From NCBI RefSeq assembly GCF_000016285.1, contig NC_011981.1, forward strand, positions 434,001-498,000: a stretch of 64,000 bases of DNA. The letters run 5' to 3'. Made by a program: the position numbers and the translations under genes. The notes beneath the pieces were generated by a model, which was not told where the DNA came from, made no database searches, and was given only the letters and a program-made list of their open reading frames with translations. Source of the stretch: Allorhizobium ampelinum S4 (lineage in GTDB: Bacteria > Pseudomonadota > Alphaproteobacteria > Rhizobiales > Rhizobiaceae). Positions 44,980 through 52,525 of the stretch are shown piece after piece. Numbering within the stretch: the first letter of the stretch is position 1; every line of letters begins with the position of its first letter.

Positions 44980-45993
44980 ATGGCCAGTGACATCAGCCAA
45001 CCTCCTATCCTGTCGTGCGAGCGCATGTCCTGCACAATTGCGGCAAAACCTGCCCCTTTGCAGGTGCTGCACGATATTAATTTCTCTGTCCCACGGCGCA
45101 CAACACTGGGCATTGTTGGTGAGTCCGGTGCCGGAAAATCCATGCTGATCAAGTCAATCATGGGCATTTCCCCAACACCGGTGCGGGTTGAAGGGCGCAT
45201 CGTTCTGGATGGAATTGATCTCTCGACCTTGAAGCCCAAAGCCCGCAGCCAGATGATTGGCCGCAAGGTTGGCATCGTCTTTCAAAATCCGATGACTTCG
45301 CTCAATCCCTACGCCACCATTGGCCGGCAGATTGAAGAAGCAGGGCGGTTCCATCTTGGCCTCAGCCGAACGCAAGCACAGGAACGGGCAATAGAGCTTC
45401 TGACGGTGGTCGGCATTGCCGACGCCAAGGATTGCTATGGATATTTCCCGCACCAGTTCTCCGGCGGCATGAAACAGCGCATCATGATTGCCACAGCCTT
45501 GATGTGTCATCCCGATCTGCTGATTGCCGATGAAGCCACCACCGCCCTCGATGTGACCGTGCAAAAGGAGGTTCTCGACCTTTTGCAAATCCTTCAGGAA
45601 GAGCGGCAGATGTCGATGATATTGGTCTCGCACAATCTGGGCGTTGTGGCCGGGCGCACCGATAACATTCTGGTGCTCTACGGTGGCCATATCGTGGAAA
45701 CAGGGCCGACAGCCGAGGTGTTTCGCAATCCGCGCCATCCCTATACCGGGGCCCTGCTTTCGGCCATGCCAAGGATGGACCAGCCAGCCCATGCGCGGCT
45801 GCATACCATTCCCGGCCAGCCGCCCAGCCTTGCTAACCAGCCAAAAGGCTGTCCGTTTGCACCGCGTTGTCCGTCGGCGCAGGCACTTTGCCATGAGATC
45901 ATGCCGCCAATGACCATGGATGGTGATCATCATTTTGCCTGTCATTTTCCGCTGAACGACACTTCTGCCTTGCGGGAGGTTTCCCATGGTTGA
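44980..45993 (+). CDS. Dpp/Opp-type ABC transporter ATP-binding protein (DppD-like, second importer)
   Basis: A 337-residue ATPase with Walker A GESGAGKSMLIKS, Q-loop FQNPMTSLNPY, signature FSGGMKQRIMIATALM and Walker B LLIADEATTALDVTVQKE. The C-terminal cysteine motif is CPFAPRCPSAQALC. ATG 44980 lies immediately after the permease stop; upstream open frame is a shadow. It overlaps the partner ATPase by 8 bases. Confidence 0.94.
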   Translation: MASDISQPPILSCERMSCTIAAKPAPLQVLHDINFSVPRRTTLGIVGESGAGKSMLIKSIMGISPTPVRVEGRIVLDGIDLSTLKPKARSQMIGRKVGIVFQNPMTSLNPYATIGRQIEEAGRFHLGLSRTQAQERAIELLTVVGIADAKDCYGYFPHQFSGGMKQRIMIATALMCHPDLLIADEATTALDVTVQKEVLDLLQILQEERQMSMILVSHNLGVVAGRTDNILVLYGGHIVETGPTAEVFRNPRHPYTGALLSAMPRMDQPAHARLHTIPGQPPSLANQPKGCPFAPRCPSAQALCHEIMPPMTMDGDHHFACHFPLNDTSALREVSHG

Positions 45994-46963
45994 CCCGTTG
46001 TTGAACGTCTCCGGCCTGTCCGTCGATTTTTCGCGTGGGGCTAAGATGATGAGGGCCGTTGATAACGTGTCTTTCTCTTTGGCTCCGGGGGAAACACTGG
46101 GCTTGGTCGGCGAAAGCGGCAGTGGCAAAACCACCATCGGGCGAGCGCTGCTCAGGCTGTTACCGCAGGCCGACACCCGATGGAAAGGTGCTGTAGACTA
46201 TCAAGGCACTGACCTTGCAAAGCTCTCCAGCGGAGACATGCGGCGCATGCGCGGCAAGCTGCAAATGATCTTTCAAGACCCGCTCTCCTCCTTCAATCCA
46301 CGTCGCCGGGTTGAGGATATTGTGGCCGAGGGCTTGGTAATCCTGGGCGTTGCAAAGCCTGAGCGCGACAGGCGCGTGCGTGCGGCGCTCAAGGATGTGG
46401 GTTTTGATCTGGATGCTGTTGCGGGCCGCACCCCGCATCAGTTCTCCGGCGGCCAGTGCCAGCGCATTGCTATTGCCCGGGCGCTGGCCGTGGAACCCGA
46501 GCTGATTGTCTGTGACGAGCCGGTGGCATCGCTGGATGTGTCGGTTCAGGCGCAGGTGATCAACCTGTTGCAGGACATCCGCGAAACCCGCAAGCTTGCG
46601 CTGATCTTCATTTCCCATGATCTGGCCGTGGTAAAAAATGTCAGCGACCGCGTGGCCGTACTCTACCGCGGCAGGATCGTTGAGATCGGCTTGGGCGAGG
46701 AGATTTATGCGCTCCCGGCTCATCCCTATACGCGCACATTGCTAGAGGCTGTTCCCGTCGTTGATGCCAGCCGGAAAGTCACACCTGAGCGCAAGCGTAT
46801 GGAAGTGCCATCCAGAAACCAGCCGCTCAGTGGCTGCGCTTTTAGGACCCGATGCCCGCGTGCCACGGAGCTTTGCGCCAATAAAGAGCCGGTGCTGCGA
46901 TTGGCGTTTCGGGGCCAGATGGTTGCCTGTCACCACCCGCATGATGAACCGGTATCAGCATGA
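45986..46963 (+). CDS. Dpp/Opp-type ABC transporter ATP-binding protein (DppF-like, second importer)
   Basis: A 325-residue ATPase with Walker A GESGSGKTTIGRA, Q-loop FQDPLSSFNPR, Walker B LIVCDEPVASLDVSVQAQ and end motif CAFRTRCPRATELC. The signature reads FSGGQCQRIAIARALA, with Cys where Arg is usual; this position tolerates change, so it should be active. The next gene starts 11 bases downstream. Confidence 0.94.
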   Translation: MVDPLLNVSGLSVDFSRGAKMMRAVDNVSFSLAPGETLGLVGESGSGKTTIGRALLRLLPQADTRWKGAVDYQGTDLAKLSSGDMRRMRGKLQMIFQDPLSSFNPRRRVEDIVAEGLVILGVAKPERDRRVRAALKDVGFDLDAVAGRTPHQFSGGQCQRIAIARALAVEPELIVCDEPVASLDVSVQAQVINLLQDIRETRKLALIFISHDLAVVKNVSDRVAVLYRGRIVEIGLGEEIYALPAHPYTRTLLEAVPVVDASRKVTPERKRMEVPSRNQPLSGCAFRTRCPRATELCANKEPVLRLAFRGQMVACHHPHDEPVSA

Positions 46964-46973
46964 GGTGGCTTTG

Positions 46974-47495
46974 ATGGAAACTGCTGATGACTTTGCAAAC
47001 AATGCCTGGACGGCCATGTGCAATCTCTATCGCGCGCCGAACGTCGCGCAGTTTTGTATTCGCTTGCAGGATGGTTACGGCATTGATGTGCCGCTGTTGT
47101 TGCTGCTGTTTTATGCCGATCAGCAAGGAATCGGCACGGATATCCAAGATTTGAATGCATTCCTGACGGATGCGACTTCATGGCGTGAGGATGTTGTGAA
47201 GCCGCTGCGGACCATACGTCAGGGCATGAAGGGCCGCTACACGGAGCATGATGAGGTTCAGCTCCGTGAGACGGTCAAGGCACTGGAATTGCGGGCGGAA
47301 CAAGTACACGTCTCACGCCTCGCCCGCAGTTTTATGTCCCATGCAAAACCAACAGATGAGAGCCAGGCAACCGAAACCTATTTGGAAAGCTGCGGTGTGC
47401 CTGAGGGGCAGCGTGGGGCAGCGCTTCTGTTTTTTCAAGCCGCTGCCCATGGCGCACATATTCAAAATCATGACCAAGGAAGAAGGCTGCTATGA
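46974..47495 (+). CDS. TIGR02444-like small protein
   Basis: A 173-residue protein resembling the TIGR02444 (DUF2390) family of unknown function, with FCIRLQDGYGIDVPLLLLLF near residue 30 as its hallmark and helical content throughout. ATG 46974 follows GAGGTGG by 5 bases; upstream starts at 46941 and 46965 overlap the ATPase. It overlaps the amidohydrolase gene by 4 bases, so it is made together with it. A stoichiometric or accessory role for the hydrolase is possible, but no function is known. Confidence 0.65.
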   Translation: METADDFANNAWTAMCNLYRAPNVAQFCIRLQDGYGIDVPLLLLLFYADQQGIGTDIQDLNAFLTDATSWREDVVKPLRTIRQGMKGRYTEHDEVQLRETVKALELRAEQVHVSRLARSFMSHAKPTDESQATETYLESCGVPEGQRGAALLFFQAAAHGAHIQNHDQGRRLL

Positions 47496-48868
47496 GTGAT
47501 TTCGACAGAGTGGTGCGCGGAACCCTCGTGACCGAGGACGGGATCACTGAAAATGGCTTTGTGGCCATCCGCGACGGTATCATCGCAGCCCTTGGAAGCG
47601 GTTCGGCTCCAGCAGCCAGAGAGGTCGATGATTTCGGCTCGGCGCTGATTCTGCCCGGCATCATTGATGGGCAGGTTCATTCCCGCTCGCAAAAGGATCA
47701 GGAGGATTTTATCTGGTCCACCCGATCCGCTGCGGCAGGTGGCGTCACCACAATCGTCGACATGCCCTATGATGCTGGCGGAAAATTGATCTGCACGGCA
47801 GAGCTTTTGACAGAAAAGGCCGAAAGTGCAGCCGAGCAGGCCCGTGTGGATTTTGCGCTCTACGGCACCATTCGCCCCTCTGATGGCCCGAAGCACATTG
47901 CTGAGATGGCAGATGCAGGGGCGGCAGGCTTTAAATTTTCAACCTTTGAGACCGATCCAAACCGTTTTCCGCGCATTCCAACGCCACTGCTCTATGCCGC
48001 CTTTGCTGAAGTGGCCAAGACCGGATTGATTGCCGGTGTTCACAACGAAAATGACGAATGCGTCAAGGTGTGGAGCGAAGCGGTGAAGGCCACAGGCCGC
48101 ACGGACTATCTGACCCATGGAGAAAGCCGTCCACCGATCGCCGAAACACTGGCCATCGCCGAGGTTTATGAAATTGCAGCCGCCACCGGATGCCCGGCCC
48201 ATATCGTGCATTGCTCGGTTGGGCGCGGCTATGAGCTCGCGCAAGCCTACCGCGCCCAAGGTGTGGACGCGACCATTGAGGCCTGCATCCATTACCTCGT
48301 GTGTAGCGAGGAGGAAGACGTGTCGCGTCTGCTGGGTCGCGCAAAATGCAATCCGCCCATTCGTTCCGCCAAGGAGCGTGAGAAGCTCTGGCAGCATCTT
48401 GCAGCAGGCCATATCACCATAGTCTCTACCGACCATGTATCATGGAGCCTTGCGGCAAAATCCGCGACTGTGATGCTGGAAAATTCTTCCGGCATGCCGG
48501 GTCTTGAGGTGCTCGCAAGCCTGCTGCTGGACGGGCTGACAGATCGCGGCCTGCCACTCACCTTTGCCGCAAAACTGCTGTGCGGTAATCCGGCCCGGCT
48601 GTTTCGCCTGACGGCCCAAAAAGGCGCGCTGTCTATTGGTCTGGATGCGGATATTGCGGTCTTTGCAGAGCGGCCAAGAATTTACGATGCGGCGGCCAGC
48701 GGCCATAACGTGGTGGGTTGGAGCCCCTATGAGGGCAAGCGTATCCGCCACACGGCCATTGCAACCTTTCTGCGCGGCCAGATGATTTATGACGGCAAGG
48801 ATGTTCTGGCAGCACCCGGAACGGGCCGCTTTATCAAGCCCACCCGCGCCCTATCAAAAGTAGCTTGA
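47492..48868 (+). CDS. Allantoinase/dihydropyrimidinase-family cyclic amidohydrolase with altered metal ligand
   Basis: A 458-residue amidohydrolase barrel of allantoinase size. Most metal ligands are in register with E. coli AllB: His 63, the carbamylated-lysine candidate Lys 148 in GAAGFKFS, His 184 in GVHNEND, His 240 in HIVHCS and Asp 314 in STDHVS. The first histidine of the HxH pair is Gln 61 (IIDGQVHSR). Such enzymes open hydantoins, dihydropyrimidines or allantoin. The M20 amidase 4 bases downstream would then remove the carbamoyl group, the classic two-step hydantoin scheme. The change at residue 61 may alter metal content or substrate. Confidence 0.82.
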   Translation: MSDFDRVVRGTLVTEDGITENGFVAIRDGIIAALGSGSAPAAREVDDFGSALILPGIIDGQVHSRSQKDQEDFIWSTRSAAAGGVTTIVDMPYDAGGKLICTAELLTEKAESAAEQARVDFALYGTIRPSDGPKHIAEMADAGAAGFKFSTFETDPNRFPRIPTPLLYAAFAEVAKTGLIAGVHNENDECVKVWSEAVKATGRTDYLTHGESRPPIAETLAIAEVYEIAAATGCPAHIVHCSVGRGYELAQAYRAQGVDATIEACIHYLVCSEEEDVSRLLGRAKCNPPIRSAKEREKLWQHLAAGHITIVSTDHVSWSLAAKSATVMLENSSGMPGLEVLASLLLDGLTDRGLPLTFAAKLLCGNPARLFRLTAQKGALSIGLDADIAVFAERPRIYDAAASGHNVVGWSPYEGKRIRHTAIATFLRGQMIYDGKDVLAAPGTGRFIKPTRALSKVA

Positions 48869-48872
48869 TCCG

Positions 48873-50132
48873 ATGGCCAATATGCAATCCGTCCCCAGCA
48901 TTGACCGCACAAAGCTGCAAGCCGATTTCGATGCGCTGGCAGCCCTGACAGAGCCGGGCCGCCCTTGGACACGCCGCTCTTTCACGCCCCTGTTTCTGGA
49001 AGGCCGCGCTTATCTCAAAACCCGCTTTGAGGAGGAAGGTCTGAGTGTTCGTCTGGATGCCGCTGGCAATCTGATTGGACGATGGGAGGGCGCTCAACGT
49101 CATGCGCCCGTGTTGATGACTGGCTCGCACAGCGACACCGTGCCCAGCGGCGGACGGTTCGATGGTGTAGCGGGTGTTCTATCCGGCCTTGCCGCCATTC
49201 GGGCGCTGCGGCTTGCCGGTTATAGGCCGCAACACCCCATTGAACTGGTTGATTTTCTTGCCGAAGAACCAAGTGATTGGGGCCTGTCCTGCATCGGCAG
49301 CCGTGGTATGGCGGGGGCCTTGACCGACCATCATCTTGCTTTGCTTGGACCCAATGACGAACCATTGCGCGAGGCGATAGACCGGATTGGCGGCAATGTC
49401 TCACAGCTTTCCAGCGCTCGCCGCGATGACATTTTTAGCTATCTGGAAATCCACATCGAGCAAGGGCCGGTGCTGGAGGCAAAGCACATCCCGATTGGCG
49501 TTGTGACTGCCATTGCCGGTATTGGTCGCGTTAAAGTGCGGTTCGAGGGCATCGCGGGCCATGCCGGCACCTCGCCCATGGATATGCGGGCGGATGCGGC
49601 TTTGGCCATGGCGCGGTTTGCGCTCGCAGTTCGCGATGCCGCTTGTGCCATGCAGGGCAAAGGGCATTTTACCGCCACCATCGGCGTGCTCACCATTGAG
49701 CCGGGCGGGGCCAATGTGGTGCCGGGCGCATCCGAGGCCATCGTTGATATCCGCGCCGAAGACGATGGCATGATGGATAGTTTCATTGAGGCGCTGGAGG
49801 GATTGGCCAACAAGGCGGCTACTGATGAAAAATGCCAGGTTGCACTGTTTGAACGCTTGAGCAAGACGCGGGCCGTTGCCTGTGATTCCTCCCTTCGAGT
49901 GGTTTTGGAAAGTGCTGCCAGCGATCTCAATTTACCCACCCTGTCTCTTGCCTCCGGCGCTGGCCATGATGCGGCGTTCATGGCTCAGGTCACCAAATCA
50001 GCAATGATCTTTGTGCCGTCTCGCGATGGCAAAAGCCACACGCCGGATGAGTGGACGGATAACGAAGCCATCGCGCTTGCCGCCGATGTGCTCGTTCGCG
50101 CCCTTGTCCATCTGGATAGCAACACGCCTTAG
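48873..50132 (+). CDS. M20-family Zn-dependent amidohydrolase (N-carbamoyl amino acid hydrolase type)
   Basis: A 419-residue enzyme with metal-site blocks MTGSHSDTVPSGGRFDGVAG, FLAEEPSDWGLSCIGSRGM, IHIEQGPVLEAKHI and ASGAGHDAAFMA, and the dimer-domain GIAGHAGTSPMD. It is the expected partner of the cyclic amidohydrolase upstream (4-base gap). A rhizobial type palindromic repeat follows at 50134. It is a distant paralogue of the enzyme at 5257. Confidence 0.88.
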   Translation: MANMQSVPSIDRTKLQADFDALAALTEPGRPWTRRSFTPLFLEGRAYLKTRFEEEGLSVRLDAAGNLIGRWEGAQRHAPVLMTGSHSDTVPSGGRFDGVAGVLSGLAAIRALRLAGYRPQHPIELVDFLAEEPSDWGLSCIGSRGMAGALTDHHLALLGPNDEPLREAIDRIGGNVSQLSSARRDDIFSYLEIHIEQGPVLEAKHIPIGVVTAIAGIGRVKVRFEGIAGHAGTSPMDMRADAALAMARFALAVRDAACAMQGKGHFTATIGVLTIEPGGANVVPGASEAIVDIRAEDDGMMDSFIEALEGLANKAATDEKCQVALFERLSKTRAVACDSSLRVVLESAASDLNLPTLSLASGAGHDAAFMAQVTKSAMIFVPSRDGKSHTPDEWTDNEAIALAADVLVRALVHLDSNTP

Positions 50133-50133
50133 A

Positions 50134-50178
50134 GTTTGTCAGGGAAAAGTGGTCACCGGTTTTCCCGAAAAGACAAAC
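50134..50178. repeat. Double-armed palindromic intergenic repeat
   Basis: Outer arms GTTTGTC (50134-50140) and GACAAAC (50172-50178) enclose inner arms GGGAAAA (50142-50148) and TTTTCCC (50160-50166). The inner part (GGGAAAAGTGGTCACCGGTT) resembles a dispersed intergenic repeat common in Rhizobiaceae. It separates the amidase from the ammonia-lyase and may attenuate transcription. Confidence 0.6.
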
Positions 50179-50240
50179 TTAAACAAATGTCTGACGCTGC
50201 GGTGCCAGATCAATATGCATTTCAAATGAAGGACTGACCT

Positions 50241-51854
50241 ATGACAACGATCATACTGGACGGCGACAGCCTCACCATCAAGCAAACGGTGCAGATTGCC
50301 CGCGAAAACGCGCAGGTCGAGATTGCAGCGGCAGCACGGGCCGAAATCATCAAAAAGCGCGCCTATATCGAAGAAAACTGGCTGACGGAAAATGCGCCAC
50401 CGACCTACGGCTTCAACACCGGCGTCGGCAAGCTCAAGGATTACAAGATCAATCAGGCCGATAATGAGCAGTTTCAGCTCAATATCGTGCTGTCACACTG
50501 CTCCGGCATTGGCAAACCGGCATCTGAGGAAATCGTTCGTGCCATGATGGCCGTGCGCATCAATGCCTTTTGTGTTGGTGTTTCGGGCCTTCGTATCGAG
50601 GTGGTTGATCGTCTGGTACAGATGCTCAACAGCGGCGTTCATCCGGTGGTGCCAATCCAAGGCTCTGTTGGTGCCTCCGGCGACTTGGCTCCACTCGCCC
50701 ATATGGTGTCTGTGCTAATTGGTTATGAGGATGCAGAGGCCATCTACAAGGGGGAGCGCATGTCCGCTCCAAAGGCGCTTGAACTGGCAGGCATCAGCCC
50801 GGTATCTTTTGAGCTGAAGGCCAAGGATTGCCTGGCGCTCATCAATGGCAACAGTCTGTGTGCAGGCATGGGCGCTTTGACACTGCATGATGCTGAAGAG
50901 TTGATGAAAACAGCAGATGCGATTGGTGCTCTCAGCCTTGAAGCCATCCGGGGTGAACAGGCGGCGTTTGATGCTCGTATTCACGAAGTGCGCAAACAAC
51001 CGGGCCAAATCCTGACAGCTGAAAACATCCGCCGTATGGTTGAAGGCTCACGCCGCGCCTCAGAGTCCGCCCGCGCCGTTCATCTCGAAGATGATATCCT
51101 GCACCCAACCTATCACCCACGCGTACAGGACCAATATTCCTTCCGCTGCCTGCCGCAAGTGCATGGCAGCTGCCGCGATCAGCTTGAACATGCCAAGACA
51201 GTGCTGACGCGTGAATTGAATGCGGCTACCGACAATCCGCTGGTGTTCTGGAATGAAAATGGCGCACTGGAATTCCTCTCTGGCGGCAATTTCCATTGTG
51301 AGCCGATTGCCTTTGCCATGGATCTGCTGGCCATTGCCCTAATTGAAATCGGCAATATCTCCGAGCGGCGGTTGTTTGCCCTGTGCGACACCACGCTGAA
51401 TTACGGTCTGCCGCCCAACCTTGCTGGCAAGCCCATCGGACTTAACTACGGCTACGGCATTATTTCCACCGCCGCCGCCGCCGTGGCGTCTGAAAACAAG
51501 ACGCTGGCCTTCCCATCTGTCGCCGATACCATCCCCACCAAGAGCAGTCAGGAAGACCATGTTTCCATGGCGGCTTGGTCGTGCCGCAAGGCGCAGCAGG
51601 TGCTGGATAATCTGCCAAAAATCATCGGCGTTGAGTGCTTGCTGGCCACCAAGGCAATTTTCCTCACCCGCCATGCACTGGGCAGCTTCAAACTCGGACG
51701 TGGCACACAACCACTTTATGACGCGCTGGCCGCCGTCATCCCGCTGCAGGATGGAGATGGCTATATGCAAAAGCAGATCAAACCCGCTTTTGCCATGGTC
51801 ACCGAAGGCAAGGTTCTGAATGTGGTCGAAACCGCCATTGGCCCTCTTCGCTGA
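50241..51854 (+). CDS. Histidine ammonia-lyase-like aromatic amino-acid lyase
   Basis: A 537-residue MIO enzyme. The cofactor triad Ala145-Ser146-Gly147 lies in GSVGASGDLAPLAH; the catalytic Tyr 56 is in PTYGFNTGVG. The substrate-selectivity pair is Ser85-His86 (NIVLSHCSGIG), the histidine-lyase pattern and not the FL or YHL types of phenylalanine and tyrosine lyases. SQEDHVSM and YSFRCLPQVHG also fit HutH. It would deaminate histidine or a close analogue to a urocanate-type acid. No hutU, hutI or hutG lies here, so a standard Hut role is doubtful. It is the last gene of the island and ends at a strong hairpin. Confidence 0.88.
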   Translation: MTTIILDGDSLTIKQTVQIARENAQVEIAAAARAEIIKKRAYIEENWLTENAPPTYGFNTGVGKLKDYKINQADNEQFQLNIVLSHCSGIGKPASEEIVRAMMAVRINAFCVGVSGLRIEVVDRLVQMLNSGVHPVVPIQGSVGASGDLAPLAHMVSVLIGYEDAEAIYKGERMSAPKALELAGISPVSFELKAKDCLALINGNSLCAGMGALTLHDAEELMKTADAIGALSLEAIRGEQAAFDARIHEVRKQPGQILTAENIRRMVEGSRRASESARAVHLEDDILHPTYHPRVQDQYSFRCLPQVHGSCRDQLEHAKTVLTRELNAATDNPLVFWNENGALEFLSGGNFHCEPIAFAMDLLAIALIEIGNISERRLFALCDTTLNYGLPPNLAGKPIGLNYGYGIISTAAAAVASENKTLAFPSVADTIPTKSSQEDHVSMAAWSCRKAQQVLDNLPKIIGVECLLATKAIFLTRHALGSFKLGRGTQPLYDALAAVIPLQDGDGYMQKQIKPAFAMVTEGKVLNVVETAIGPLR

Positions 51855-51860
51855 GACGAT

Positions 51861-51901
51861 CTGAACCATGGGCGAGGCATTTAGCCTCGCTTACGGTTCA
51901 G
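51861..51901. terminator. Nested stem-loop after the ammonia-lyase gene
   Basis: Outer arms CTGAACC (51861-51867) and GGTTCAG (51895-51901) enclose inner arms GCGAGGC (51872-51878) and GCCTCGC (51884-51890) around ATTTA. It begins 6 bases after the stop and is a likely transcription end for the catabolic island, though no T-run follows. Confidence 0.6.
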
Positions 51902-51952
51902 TTGGCCTTGTAACGTTTACCGGACGTCGATCAAAATGAGGGATCTGGCTGC

Positions 51953-52274
51953 ATGACCAGATCTAGCCGTGATCCACTTTATCGTCGGCATCGATTTCCA
52001 GCCGAGGTGATTGCCCATGCCGTTTGGCTGTATTTCCTGTTTCCGCTCAGCCTGCGGATTGTCGCGGATCTGCTGGCGGCGCGTGGCATCCTCGTCTCTC
52101 ATCAAACCGTGCGGCTCTGGGCTGAGAAATTCGGCAGACACTTTGCCAATGATTTCCGCAAGCGATCTACCGGCAAGCTCGGTGATAAATGGCATCTCGA
52201 TGAGGTTGTCATCACCATTGGTGGAAAGAAACACTTTCACCTTTTCGCGTCCATCTACGACCCGATAGCAAACC
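51953..52274 (+). pseudogene. IS6-like transposase, N-terminal fragment
   Basis: From ATG 51953 the frame reads SSRDPLYRRHRFPAEVIAHA, VADLLAARGILVSHQTVRLW and KWHLDEVVITIGGKKHF, matching the relic at 27078 in order and motif. It is cut off at 52274 by the small IS-like element that follows. Only the first catalytic Asp remains. The same family recurs in opposite orientation at 63290. Confidence 0.8.
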
Positions 52275-52486
52275 GGGCTTGTCGCAAATTTTCGGGTTTA
52301 ATCGTGTGTTGACCAGAGGTATGGAGTTTGCCGCTCCGAAAGTTGCGGAGCGAGCCCATGATTCTGAATGCTATTGCCGAGTAGCTGATCCGGATAAAGA
52401 AGAACATGCCAAAGATCAGTGGCTTCCAATCCTTCAACACGGCGCGGCGAACCATCGCGCGCTCCAAATATGTTTGCGACAAGCCC
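52275..52486. mobile_element. 212-bp non-autonomous IS6 derivative (MITE-like)
   Basis: Perfect 14-base inverted repeats GGGCTTGTCGCAAA bound the element, the same as at the IS at 14418. The left part matches the region upstream of that transposase. The right part encodes KNMPKISGFQSFNTARRTIA, its C-terminal end. The whole catalytic centre has been deleted, leaving mobile ends only. It is inserted in the transposase fragment at 51953. The 8 bases outside the ends do not match. Confidence 0.8.
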
Positions 52487-52525
52487 GTTTGTCATGCGTA
52501 TCGGCACCGGCCCCCCCCCGCCGAT

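Noticed and set aside
50241..51854. Phenylalanine or tyrosine ammonia-lyase
   Set aside because: The selectivity pair is Ser-His, as in histidine lyases, not Phe-Leu or Tyr-His-Leu.
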